NCBI RefSeq assembly: GCF_964355755.1
Contig: NC_092672.1
Coordinates: 17,730,501-17,794,500 of the forward strand
Length of the DNA: 64,000 nucleotides
Direction: 5' to 3'
Origin: Antedon mediterranea
Taxonomy: Eukaryota > Echinodermata > Crinoidea > Comatulida > Antedonidae
The notes beneath the pieces are model-generated. The model did not search any database, was not told where the DNA came from, and saw only the letters and a program-made list of their open reading frames with translations. Within the stretch, counting starts at the first letter, position 1. Every line of letters starts with the position of its first letter. Below are positions 32,518 through 43,239 of the stretch, piece by piece. Made by a program: the position numbers and the translations under genes.

Positions 32518-32852
32518 GTCGCGTGGACGCGACTCTATAGTTCACTATGTCAGTCGGTCGGTCGGTCGGTCGGTCTGGTATCACTATGCGTTTTATCGCT
32601 TTCTGACCTTATCTTGATATCAGTTTAATTTAGCTAAGTCAATTTTTCACAGTATATTCCCTTATGGCCAGGAATCGATGTGGTTACGTTACGTCAAAAG
32701 TGACAGGCTACGCACGTGTAAATTAAAAAAATATAAATGTTTTTAAACATTTCAAGATTTTTAAACATGTTCAGTAATTTTGGTCAGTTGGTAGGTTGGT
32801 CGGTCGGTCGGTAAACACTAATGAGCACGCGACTGCAGCCATCTATATGGCC
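32518..32852 (+). mobile_element. GGTC-repeat element, short (internally deleted) copy, inserted in the LINE
   Basis: AGTCGCGTGGACGCGACT starts it, then (CGGT)n, then GGTATCACTATGCGTTTTAT, GTGACAGGCTACGCACGTGT, another (GGTC)n, and GAGCACGCGACTGCAGCCAT at the end. The same sequence, inverted and longer, occupies about 46893-48190. It splits the LINE linker. Confidence 0.75.
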
Positions 32853-34521
32853 TTGTTAATTATCCTAATCTCCTTCCGTCTACACCCCCTGCTTGCAATA
32901 TCCAATCTCCATCCTTTCCTCCATTGGATAACATTGACTTCACTCCTAAAGATGTTGCTGATGCCCTCTCTACATTCTCATCGTTTGCTTCACCTGGTCC
33001 TGATAACATTTCACCTTGGCTTCTTCAGACTATTTCTTTGCCTATTTCTTATCCTCTGTATACTATTTTCTCACAATCTCTTAACTCATGAACTCTTTCC
33101 CTCCAGTGGAAACATGCAGAAGTTGTTCCAATTTTTAAATCTGGTGATGCATCCACTTTGTCAAACTATCTCCCAGTTGCCCTTACTTCAATCATCTGCA
33201 AGTACGTGTCTTGAAGAAATTGTAAAAAAGACCATCTCCTCACATTTATCAGAGTTGTTACTATTGTACCCAGGCCAGCATGGTTTTGTAAAAGGTAAAT
33301 CTTGTGCTACTCTTCTAACTAATATTTCTCATAGCTGGTCCTTAATTCTTGACAAGCCACAACCTCACATCATTGATGCTGTATTTTTGGACATGTCAAA
33401 GGCTTTTGATAAACTTCCTCTCATGACGTCCTCCTACTTAAGAAACTCGCTCAACAACAATATAACATTTGCGGACCCTTGTGGCATTGAATTTAATCCT
33501 TTTTAACCCACAGAGTTCGTTTTGCCGGTAACGTTTCCTTCAAAGGTTTGGTCACATCTGGAGTCCGACAAGGCAGCGTTTTAGGTCCTCTTTTATTTAA
33601 CTTATTTGTCAATGACTCTATTCTGAACTCTACTTTTGTACTCTTTGCTGATCTTCTCATTTATAGACCCATTCATTCAGATACCGACCCTACAATTCTT
33701 CAATCTGATCTTCATTCCATTCACCAGTGGGCATGTCATTTAACTCAAAGAAGAAGACAAAAGTGATGCATATTACTCGGAAGAAAATTTACATTCCTCA
33801 CACTCATTTCTATAATGGCCAACCTCTTTTCACTGTCTCCTCACACAAATATCTTGGTCTCACTCTCGACAACAAATTATCCTGGAATGAACATATAAAT
33901 AATGTTGTTTATAAGGCAAACATAATGTCTGGGCTTATTTTTAGTGTTGCTAATAATGCTTCAAACCCTGCTTTACTGTCTCTTTTTAAATCTTAAATTT
34001 TACCCATTCTTGACTATGGACTTTCTGCTATGGTTGCCTCAAACCAAGTCCCAGTCAATCCGCATAGAGCGCATCTAACGAAATTTTACAAGAAGAATTC
34101 TAAAATGTAAAGGAGGAGAGATACCATAAGTTACCAGGTTAAAATCTTTTAACCTCATGTCTCTTGAAAACCGTCGCAACAAAATCCTTTTTCACTTTTT
34201 TATTTTTAAATGTCTTTACGGCTTTACTGACTGCTCTTCTGTCATCCAGAATCTCACAATCAATCCTAGACATACTGCTGAAGACCTCACTTTTAATCAT
34301 CTCTTTTCTCGAACCCTGGCCCTTCGTAATTCTCCTATAAACCGCTTCCCTAAGCTTTGGTCTCAGTTACCTTCCTTATTACGCCAATTAGCTGTTACTG
34401 AATCTTTTCCTCATCTTTTATCATCTATTGACTCTTTCCTTCATGATAATTATCTTTAATTCTTTTTTTTTGTATATTTAATTCAATTTTTTGGTATATC
34501 ATGTTTGTTCTATTTTGTTCT

Positions 34522-34567
34522 GTATACCAGGGAGTTGTTATTAGTAATAACAACTCCCTGTGTATAC
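34522..34567. repeat. Terminal hairpin of the CR1-like LINE 3' UTR
   Basis: CAGGGAGTTGTTATTA pairs perfectly (16 bp, 1 nt loop) with TAATAACAACTCCCTG, with GTATAC on both sides. A similar hairpin is at about 61718-61745. It may be the RT-recognised 3' structure (inference). Confidence 0.75.
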
Positions 34568-34734
34568 TCACAGCTTTATAGTTTATTTGTTTATAAAATT
34601 ATATATTTATTTTACTTAAGATCATTTTAGTTACAGTGATCGTATTACTTTAGCAGTTCCTGACCAATTCATCTTTGTACATTGTATATTATGTTTTGCT
34701 GGTCAAATAAATAAATGAAATGTATATTGTTAAG

Positions 34735-36300
34735 TTTATCCTATTCTTTATCACTGTGCTCAAGTATATCAAAATGACTATAATTGAGAACAGTGTTAAA
34801 CTGCATCGTGTACTTGTGTTATTTGTTGTATTTTGTTAAGTTTATCCTATTCTTTATCACTGTGCTCAAGTATACCAAAATGACTATAATTGAGAACAGT
34901 GTTAAACTGCATCGTGTACTTGTGTTATTTGTTGTATATTGTTAAGTTTATCCTATTCTTTATCACTGTGCTCAAGTATACTAAAATGACTATAATTGAG
35001 AACAGTGTTAAACTGCATCGTGTACTTGTGTTATTTGTTGTATTTTGTTAAGTTTATCCTATTCTTTATCACTGTGATACCAACATGGCTATAGTTGAGA
35101 ACAGTGTTAAACTACATCGTGTACTTGTGTTATTTGTTGTATTTTGTTAAGTTTATCCTATTCTTAATCACTGTGCTCAAGTATACCAACATGGCTATAG
35201 CTGAGAACAGTGTTAAACTATCCTATTCTTTATCACTGTGCTCAAGTATACCAACATGGCTATAGTTGAGAACAACGTTAAACTACATCGTACATTAATT
35301 TTATTTGTTATATATTGTTAAGTTTACCCTATTCTGTAAGTGTATCACTGTGCTCAAGTATACCAAAATTACTATAGTTGAGAACAGTGTTAAATTGGAT
35401 CGTACATTAATATTATTTGTTGTATTTTGTTAAGTTTATCCTATTCTTTATCACTGTGCTCAAGTATACCAAAATGACTATAGTTGAGAACAGCTTTAAA
35501 CTGCATCGTGTACTTGTGTTATTTGTTGTATAGCCTATTGTTAAGTTTATCCTATTCTTTATCACTGTGCTGAAGTATACCAAAATGACTATAGTTGAGA
35601 ACAGTGTTAAACTGGATCGTACATTAATGTTTTTTGTTGTATATTGTTAAGTTTATCCAATTCTTTATCACTGTGCTCAAGTATACCAAAATGACTATAG
35701 TTGAGAACAGTGTTAAAAACTGGACATTAATGTTATTTGTTGTATCTTGTTAAGTTTATCCAATTCTTTATCACTGTGCTCAAGTATACCAAAATGACTA
35801 TAGTTGAGAACAGTGTTAAACTACATCGTACATTAATTTTATTTGTTGTAGTACGGTATATTGTTAAGTTTATCCTATTCTTTATCACTGTGCTCAAGTA
35901 TACCAAAATGACTATAGATAAGAAAACAGTGTGAAACTGGATCGTACATTAATGTTATTTTCTGTTTATTCAAAGTTTATCCTATTCTTTATCACTGTGC
36001 TCAAGTATACCAAAATGACTATAGTTGAGAACAGTTTTAAACTGCATCGTGTAGGCCCTACTTGTGTTATTTGTTGTATATTGTTAAGTTTATCCTATTC
36101 TTTATCACTGTGCTCAAGTATTCCAAAATGACTATAGTTGAGAACAGTGTTAAACTGGATCATACATTAATGCTATTTGTTGTATATATTGTTAAGTTAT
36201 CCTATTCTTTATCCTTTATCACTGCAAGTATACCAAAATGACTATAGTTGAGAACAGTGTTAAACTACATCGTACATTAATGTTATTTGTTGTATATTGA
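34735..36300. repeat. Hairpin satellite 1, about 107 bp period, about 15 monomers
   Basis: The monomer has TTAAGTTTATCCTATTCTTT, ATCACTGTGCTCAAG, a spacer ATACCAAAATGACTATAG, TTGAGAACAGTGTTAAAC and a variable GGATCGTACATTAATGTTAT half. CACTGTGCTCAA and TTGAGAACAGTG can pair over 12 bp with one mismatch. One more monomer lies at 31646-31752, on the far side of the LINE. Non-coding; open frames inside it are incidental. Confidence 0.9.
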
Positions 36301-36302
36301 GG

Positions 36303-36545
36303 TTATAGACCGGCAGCCCAGAGATATTTGGTTAGATGAGCTAGGTACCAATATCTGACTATTTAAGTGTGTTGGGGGTCACTTTAAGTCAATGAAAATG
36401 GGAGTCTGCCGGGTACCCCCTGCTGCGTCTAGACCGGGGGGACCCCGAAACGTGCTAAAAAATCGACCCCGGGTAGATGAGAGAGATACCACCTAATTTT
36501 ACCACCATGGGATGCCCATTTACATCTTTATACCAGTATCACAAA
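36303..36545. repeat. Dispersed repeat, copy 2
   Basis: Close relative of 29055-29310 (GGCAGCCCAGAGATATTTGG, GGTACCCCCTGCTGCGTCTA, GAGAGATACCACCTAATTT). It abuts the truncated 3' end of the Penelope-like element. Confidence 0.75.
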
Positions 36546-37109
36546 CGACAGACTTTTTCTCTGCTGCAAAAGGCCCGCAAATATTACAGTATATGAGATA
36601 AATGACGTTTTTGGTTAAACAATTAATTGATTGTCTTCTTATCCGAAAAATGCGGCCAGTTTGGTTACTCTTAAATTTTTCATTAGAATCAACCAATGAA
36701 CAAGTTTTGCGAGATTTGCCTCAAAGGTGACTGCCCAAATTTTGGCTGTCATGAGAGTTAATTTCACTCTAAATATTTGGATCTGACTAATATATCACGA
36801 AGGTTGGGAGAAATGCAATAATGGGTAGTTCCGGTGTAAGATTGAATTGTGTCCAGCATTCAAAAGTGTCCGGGTGGACACTTTTCAGCATTGGATAGTG
36901 TCCAGTTGCATGTTTCAACGGGTTCGTGGGCGTTTTTCAACAATTTAATGCTGTCCGGCCCGTTTAATAATGTCTGACCCATGGATTGAAATGCGTCCAC
37001 TATTAAATACTGTATCATACGTTTTATGATAGGTGGTTGTTTTTATCACGCCTGCACTTGTCTTCTCTTCTTTTAATAACCAATAATACTTAATGATGCC
37101 AAACAAATT

Positions 37110-38720
37110 TTTTTTTTCTAATTAAATATCGCTTTGCCTAAACACCTCCAATTAGGGACCATTATATTATATGGTATGTGAAAAGACAAGAAGAATAAAT
37201 AATTGTTAATTATGTGACAAAATTAAGTAAATGTACTGGTCCGCTTCCAATTAAAGGTCACTTTACTTTAAGACACCTCTAATTAGTGACCATTTTTATT
37301 AATTGGTATGAGTAAAGGCAAGAATAATTAATAGTTTTAATTATGTGACAAAATTAAGTAAATGTACTGGTCCGCTTCCAATTAAAGGTCACTTTACTTT
37401 AAGACACCTCTAATTAGCGACCATTTTATTAATTGGTAGAAGTAAATACAAGAGGAATACATAGTTTTATTATGATAGTGACAAAATTAAGTAACTGTAC
37501 TAGTCCTCTTCCAGTTATAGATCACTTTACTTAAAGAAACCTCCAATTAGCGACCATTATATTATTTAGTATTAATAAAGCAAGAAGAATATATAGTTAT
37601 TAATTATGTGACAAAAAACAAGTAATTGTACTGGTCCTCTTTCAATAAAGGACCACTTTACTTAAAACACCTCCAATTAGCGACCATTTTATTAATTGGT
37701 ATGAGTAAAGACAATAATAATTAATAGTTTTAATTATGTGACAAAATTAAGTAACTGTACTGACTGGTCCGCTTCCAATTAAAGGTCACTTTACTTTAAG
37801 ACACCTCTAATTAGCGACCATTTTATTAATTGGTAGGAGTAAATACAAGAAGAATACATAGTTTTAATTAAGATAGTGACAAAATTAAGTAACTGTACTA
37901 GTCCTCTTCCAGTTATAGATCACTTTACTTAAAGAAACCTCCAATTAGCGACCATTATATTATTTAGTATGAATAAAGACAAAAAGAATAAATAATTGTT
38001 AAGTATGTGACAAAAACAAGTAAATGAAGTGGTCCTCTTCCATTAAAAATCACTTTACCTAAAACACCTCCAATTAGCGACCATTATATTAATTGGTATG
38101 AGTAAAGACAATAATAATTAATAGTTTTAATTATTTGACAAAATTAAGTAACTGTACTGGTCCGCTTCCAATTAAAGATCACTTTACTTTAAGACACCTC
38201 TAATTAGTGACCATTTTTATTAATTGGTATGAGTAAAGGCAAGAATAATTAATAGTTTAATTATGTGACAAAATTAAGTAAATGTACTGGTCCTCTTCCA
38301 ATTAAAGATCACTTCAGTTTAAGACACTTCCAATTAGCGACCGTTATATTATTTTGTATGAATAAAGACAAGTAAGAAGAAATAGTTTATAATCATGTGA
38401 TAAAAAACAAGTAATTGTACTGGTCCTCTTCCAATTAAAGATCACTTCAATTTAAACACTTCCATTTAGCGACCGTTTTATTATTTTGTATGAGTACAGA
38501 CAAGAGGAATAACTAGTTTATAATCATGTGATAAAAAACAAGTAATTGTACTGGTCCTCTTCCAATTAAAGATCACTTTACTTTAAGACACTTCCAATTA
38601 GCGACCGTTTTATTATTTTGTACGAGCACAGACAAGAGGAATAAATAGTTTATAATCATGTGATTAAAAACAAGTAATTGTACTGGTCCTCTTCCAATTA
38701 AAGATCACTTTACTGTAAGA
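37110..38720. repeat. Tandem array, about 130 bp period, about 12 copies
   Basis: The monomer contains ACACCTCCAATTAGCGACCA, TTATATTAATTGGTATGAGT, ATGTGACAAAATTAAGTAA and TGTACTGGTCCTCTTCCAAT, then TAAAGATCACTTTACTTTAA. CCAATTA and TAATTGG around GCGACCATTATAT can form a short stem. It lies wholly inside the CCGG-flanked element. Confidence 0.88.
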
Positions 38721-38739
38721 CAGACACGACTAAAAGGTG

Positions 38740-38875
38740 AAATAATAATAACAAATAATAATAACAGGATTTTTATAGCGCACATACCACAGAGTGCTCA
38801 AGGCGCATTCAAAAAAATAATAATAATAAAAATAAATCATACAACTCTCCCGGTCCCGAGAGCCGCTGTTTTGAG
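38740..38875. repeat. SINE-like 'TATAGCGC...CTCAAGGCGC' module
   Basis: ATAATAATAACAGGATTTTT, ATAGCGCACATACC and GTGCTCAAGGCGCATT, then AATAATAATAATAAA. This module is common near SINE/LINE tails in marine animals; its boundaries are not clear. Confidence 0.4.
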
Positions 38876-39289
38876 GTTGACCTGACAATTGTGGCAATTA
38901 CCAATTGGGACATTACCCTTGCTGGACATCTGGTAAAAATAAATACTGATTATGCTGCCACTTTAGTACACAAAACGATAAATAAAAAAAAAATAATACA
39001 ACTTGTAGCATTCCATTTAAACTAATACAGTAGGCCCTGTTCAAAACTGCTAGTGTAGAAAAGTCAAATCCACCCATATAATAAAACCTAGAACTATAGC
39101 TAATGATGTAGAAACACCAACAGCTTATTTATTAAATAAAAATCAACATTATACTAATGTACAACTCAACAGGTAACGAAAATTGCCTCACAGCTAATGT
39201 AGTTAATATCGCCAGCTAATAAAATATTATATATTTTACAAACCTAAATGTCTAAATCATGTGCAAATGTATTTCTCTACTTGCCGTCA
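38876..39289. other. Spacer inside the CCGG-flanked element
   Basis: AT-rich; nothing recognised. Confidence 0.4.
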
Positions 39290-39605
39290 GTCTATCCACC
39301 TCTCGTAAGTGATCGGCTTTCAAAACTTAGCACTCTGATCGTAAGCAACCACCCTTGTTAGCGACCACCTTTAATATTTAAAAGGGACTACCTCTGTTAA
39401 AGGACCGCTTCTCACAATGGACAACCTCCTGAAGGGGTAACCACCTCTCATAACGGACTGCTTTCATAAACTACCACCGCTCGTAGACGACCACTTCTTT
39501 TACCGACTACACCTCCCGTAAGTGACCACCTCAATAGAGGTGGTAATTTGCGAAAGGTGGTCGTTACGGAATTATGAGAAGTGGTCCCTTAGGAGAGGTG
39601 GACGT
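39290..39605. repeat. Degenerate 20 bp minisatellite with an orientation switch
   Basis: Variants of GACCACCTCTCGTAAG-type units run forward to about 39530. At the hairpin GACCACCTCAATAGAGGTGG the orientation flips and GGTGGTCG-type units follow. Confidence 0.75.
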
Positions 39606-39959
39606 TTTTTTTTAGAGATTATTCGAAAAAAACAAAAAACCGAAATACCCTTGAGTGAACGAATAATTATGATGCGCAATTAAGGTGTTTATTTTGCCAT
39701 ATAAAATATAAAAAAATAAATATTTTTTGGTAATATGCATCAACAATATTTTTCAAATGTATTTTAGATAAATAAATAAATAATGTAAAATCTCTAGAAA
39801 CAAAAAAAATATTGTGACTAACCAATTCAATGTTTTATTAAATAAAACCAAAAATCACGCACCTGTGAAAAAAAAATATAATGAAAAAGAACTCACTTTA
39901 ACAATGACGAACTTACTTGTTTAAAGCACTTTTGTTATCAGTTAATATTATTAAATTAG

Positions 39960-40200
39960 TAACAGTATTATGAATATTACAAAATAATATTTTGAGAACT
40001 GAAAAATATTTTGAAGGAACAAATATATTTAGGGAGAACAAAATAAGATTTCAAGAACTGAACAATATAAAAAACGAATTACTACTTCGAGACAAGGAAT
40101 GATCGAGAGAACGAAATAATTTCGAGGGAAATTATTTCGTTCTCTCGCGAATTAGTAATTCGAATTCCAATGAAATAATATTTCGAGAGAACGAAAATAG
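39960..40200. repeat. Degenerate GAGAACGAAATAAT repeats with a 19 bp perfect hairpin
   Basis: 40104-40122 and 40129-40147 are exact reverse complements (CGAGAGAACGAAATAATTT) with a 6 nt loop. Flanking text repeats variants of AATATTTCGAGAGAACGAAA. Confidence 0.8.
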
Positions 40201-41885
40201 GTAGGCCCTATGCCTATATGATTTAGTGATATTCATTCCCTAGAAATAATAATACAGTACCGGTAGGCTATATATTTTTTCAAGTTGTCGATTTACTTCA
40301 AATTGACAACAGGTTGTATATACTCAATCAAAAACAAACAATTTAATTTGATTAGACTATATGTCTCCAGATATAATAATAGTAATATTTATTTCAATCG
40401 ACTTGATATTTTGCGATTCAAGTTGGTATTCTAAGGAATTATAATTACCCTAACGGGAGTTGGTGACCGTCCAGTGCCCTAGTTTTTACGGGGTTAATAT
40501 GATGTCGATGTCGATGGTCCTACTTTTTTATCGATGAAAGCTGCCCGGGTGGTTGCAGCCATTTTCAACAGCTGGTATTACACTATTCAATGCTGAAAAT
40601 TGTCCAGTGGACACTTTCAAACACCGGACACATTTAAATCTTACACCGGAAAAACAGTCCTGAGACGTTCTGTGGACTGTAGAATGGGCATATGTTTCTC
40701 AATAAATTAATATCCCGTAATGGAGGTAACCTAGGGTGATAGGTTGTGACCAATGACACTCTGGTCGAACTTGGCTGATGTAGTTTGTACGTCAGTGTTT
40801 GACATCGAGGAATATCTTTTGCTTTCTTTATAGCAGTTTCGATGTCCTTCTTGTAATTTCTATTCCGGAGATGATGTCCGGTTAGTTCTTCGGTACGATT
40901 CTGAAAATCTAAATCTGAAGAACAGATACGTCTGATACGTAATGCTTTACTGTTCGGTAGTACAGTGTTGGGGATGACAACTGCTAGGGAGCAGGTACAT
41001 ATTTTTATCTGTGGGTTTATGGATAAAAAAATCAACGCTACTAGTGGATTTGGTAGCTGTAAATTTGATAGTTGGGTGGGCTGAATTAATATTGAGAAGA
41101 AAAAATTCCAAATTATCTTCAGATCATGAAGATGTCGTCATAATATATATATATTTTATGGCGATCCTGTTTTTTCTTTACACTGTTGGATACTGAATAA
41201 ATAAATAAAACCAAAAAAGTGGTTTATTAGGTTGGAGGGACAGAAATTTGGCCTCAAATTGTCCCATAAATAAATTTGCAAAAGATGGCGCCATTTTTGT
41301 GCCCATCGCTGTGCCATGAATTTGAAAGTAATGGTAATTTCCAAAACTAAAATTGTTGTTGGTTAAAATCAACATGACCAGTTCTCATAAATGAGCTTTA
41401 GTAGGCGTTTTGCCTGTAATTTGTTTGTAATTTAAAATACATGCGTCGGCTCCTTCTTTGTGAGGGATATTAGTATACAACGATGAAACATCTAATGTAG
41501 CCAGAATAGAATTATTATGTTAATTTTAAATTTGGTTAATTTTGCGGATAAAGTCCGTGGAGTCCTGAATGTATGAAGGGAGATTAGTCACATATGGTCT
41601 AAGTAAATCATTCCCATATTCAGAAATTTTCTCTGTAGCAGTGCCATTGCCCAAAATAATGGGTCTACCAGGATTGCCTGTTTTGTGGATTCTATGTAGG
41701 AAATAAAATCTGCCTTGAACTGGATTGACCTGTGCCAAATGAAGTCCAATCTTAGGATCGATGGAGTGTTTTTTTTACCATCACAGAAACAGATTTGGCC
41801 ACCTTATCCGCAATTTACGGGGTGGGATCCGATGTAAGTTTACGATATATGGAAGAGGATTGTTTAGCTGTCTTAAGGAGTAGTT

Positions 41886-42530
41886 AAATGACGTTTATAG
41901 GGCGTTAAGTATGAAACAATAGGTATTGTGTTTCGGGGTATACAATTATAACAGAAAGATAAGATATCAATAGAACCACGTGCAGGAGTTAATTAAAATT
42001 AAATAATAGGCCTACAGTTGTTAAAGGCCGACATGTCCTTCCTTCCGGAATTGTTAACATTCGGATTCATTGAATGTTGTCGTCATGATTAGTCATGTGC
42101 TATAGTGGTAATTTTAAAAAGGAGTACAGTAAAGATGCACCTGGTTAATTAAAAGTTTTTGCTTGATCTACGCCGACATATTCCCAAGGCATAAGTCATT
42201 TTCTTCCGAATATTTAGGATTTTAAAATAAAGGTTAAGTATGTAAACTTAAGTAATGAAGGTGTTCTTATTAATCTTTACCGACATGTAGTACTTAGCCA
42301 TCTGTTAACAATGGAGCTTCGCAATGAATGAATGGTCACGAATAGTCATGTAGTGGCGGTAAATTTTAAAAATTGGGTACAGTAAAGATGTACTTGGTTT
42401 AATTAAAACTAGTTAATAAAGTTGTTTTGGTGTTTTGTTTGAAATGTTACCATTCGGAATTAATGTTATGAAATAAAAACAAAAGAAGGACGCTTCTGAT
42501 GTCATGCATAAATTAAATTTTGGTGTATAA
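41886..42530. other. Upstream region of the SIM-ORF unit, with an internal duplication
   Basis: A block at about 42085-42160 (AGTCATGTGCTATAGTGGTA, GTACAGTAAAGATGCACCTG) is repeated about 255 bp later (AGTCATGTAGTGGCGGTAAA, GTACAGTAAAGATGTACTTG). This looks like a tandem duplication of promoter-like sequence. No coding similarity. Confidence 0.5.
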
Positions 42531-42533
42531 ATA
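42526..42533 (+). promoter_or_regulatory. TATA box candidate
   Basis: TATAAATA, 81 bp upstream of the ATG at 42614, in a region with few other TATAAA motifs at this spacing. Confidence 0.4.
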
Positions 42534-42613
42534 TGTGGGTCAAAAATTTAAACTCACAACGCACTAAACTCACTTCTACATGATTAAGAGAATTTAGTAC
42601 AGTTTTTATCAGT

Positions 42614-42922
42614 ATGAACTTCTACAAACCAACAGCTGATTACGCCGATTCTAAATTAGCTGATAAGGCTAAGGCTACTATGCAGCGAGTTATGAGAAAA
42701 CGGTTTGATGATCTTGGATCGGACATTTTTTAAATTGAATGACATTGGGAAGGCTTCGACGCAATGTTCCGACAGGAAATACAACAATGACAATTGGCTG
42801 AAACAAATTTAGTAAATGCCGAATGTAATCCTTTGACTGTATATAACTCTCGAATATTTTGTAATATTTACCTCATTCTACAACGCTACAGAGCTCGACA
42901 AGACAGACCAAAAACCAACAAC
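42614..42922 (+). pseudogene. Broken small ORF of unknown function
   Basis: From ATG the frame reads MNFYKPTADYADSKLADKAK and continues to a stop after 39 codons (42731). The same frame meets two more stops (42740 and 42788) but between and after them reads HWEGFDAMFRQEIQQ and QLAETNLVNAECNPL, which looks like decayed coding sequence. Composition is charged and alpha-helical. No family recognised. It has its own TATA box at 42526 and precedes a second unit with the same layout. A decayed gene of a DNA virus or large transposon is possible but unproven. Confidence 0.4.
42840..42846 (+). promoter_or_regulatory. TATA box candidate for the SIM-motif ORF
   Basis: TATATAA, 85 bp upstream of the downstream unit's ATG (42931); spacing like that of the first unit. 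Confidence 0.4.
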
Positions 42923-42930
42923 TAGTTACT

Positions 42931-43212
42931 ATGGGTTCCGTGATTGAAATCATTGATCTTACTATGGACTCTGATGTCGAAGAAGAAGTTATATATATAA
43001 GCAGTGATTCAGAATTTGAAGATGAAGACATACTAGCTATGACTGGTGCCTATTTTACAGCAGAGGAGGAGGAAGAGATGAGGGAAGAGATGGGGGATAT
43101 GACGTGTTTAATGGCGATTCAACCCCCACCTCCAATGAACGTTGATTTCAATAATGTATCTAATACTGAAGAAGACGAACATTATAGATCGAGAATAATT
43201 AAACTAAAATAA
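42931..43212 (+). CDS. Small acidic protein with tandem SUMO-interacting-type motifs, unknown function
   Basis: A 93-codon intact frame. The N-terminus has two hydrophobic cores with acidic or serine flanks: VIEIIDLTMDSDVEEE and VIYISSDSEFEDED. Both match the SUMO-interacting motif form (V/I-x-V/I-V/I or V-I-D-L-T followed by acidic residues) seen in STUbL-type proteins such as RNF4. Next come an acidic EEEEEMREEM stretch, a PPPPM segment and a basic end. There is no RING, no membrane segment and no signal peptide. AATAAA-like signals overlap and follow the stop (43208-43230). Hydrophobic and acidic codons are ordered as in a real protein, not a repeat artefact. No homologue recognised; a host microprotein, a viral-type SUMO mimic or a transposon accessory gene are all possible. 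Confidence 0.45.
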   Translation: MGSVIEIIDLTMDSDVEEEVIYISSDSEFEDEDILAMTGAYFTAEEEEEMREEMGDMTCLMAIQPPPPMNVDFNNVSNTEEDEHYRSRIIKLK

Positions 43213-43239
43213 AATTAAACTAATTAAATAAACTAATTT

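Larger units (their letters stand above)
31755..34716 (+). mobile_element. CR1-like non-LTR retrotransposon, broken
   Basis: On the plus strand: the endonuclease end (MIDTITRPSNDHQSGTIIDL), the linker (DLLDVAVRDSIPRISRKAR; RKRFWEFVKSTLQTF), the RT (GQHGFVKGKSCATLLTNISH; VFLDMSKAFDKL; VTSGVRQGSVLGPLLFNLFV; FVLFADLLIYRP) and the C-terminus (HKYLGLTLDNKLSWNEHI; RFPKLWSQLPSLLRQLAV). The 3' end has a hairpin and an AAATAAATAAATG tail. FADD reads FADL, there are several frameshifts, and a GGTC-repeat element interrupts the linker at about 32518-32852. The 5' part, with the endonuclease active site, is missing. Confidence 0.87.
36835..40645. mobile_element. CCGG-flanked TIR element (Ginger-like?), 3.8 kb, non-autonomous
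   Basis: Direct CCGG repeats flank it at 36831-36834 and 40646-40649. The TIRs of about 80 bp begin TGTAAGATT and contain GTGTCC, AGTGTCC and TTTTCAGCATTG-type text in both arms. TGT...ACA ends with a 4 bp duplication are described for Ginger elements, but no integrase-like transposase is seen, so the class is inferred. The interior has a 130 bp tandem array, a 20 bp minisatellite and a 19 bp hairpin. Confidence 0.8.
36578..41885 (-). mobile_element. Penelope-like element, copy A, split by a 3.8 kb insertion
   Basis: On the minus strand from about 41885: the pre-RT region (SDPTP.IADKVAKSVSVM), the RT (NPVQGRFYFLHRIHKTGNPG; TLDVSSLYTNIPHKEGADA; IHGTAMGTKMAPSFANLFMG; YYDDIFMI and a stop), the post-RT region (ALRIRRICSSDLDFQNRTEE; RVSLVTTYHPRLPPLRDI; MPILQSTERLRTVFP), then the insertion, then ELPIIAF, PNLRDILVRS and the start of the GIY-YIG nuclease (TKNVIYLIYC), where it is truncated. 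Several frameshifts and stops; inactive. A second copy is at 59090-59700. Confidence 0.88.

Noticed and set aside
32796-33506. 236-codon open frame on the plus strand
   Set aside because: Its first two thirds are out of frame with the LINE protein; the true RT text reads in another frame until about 33240. It is a shadow of the CR1-like LINE, not a separate gene.
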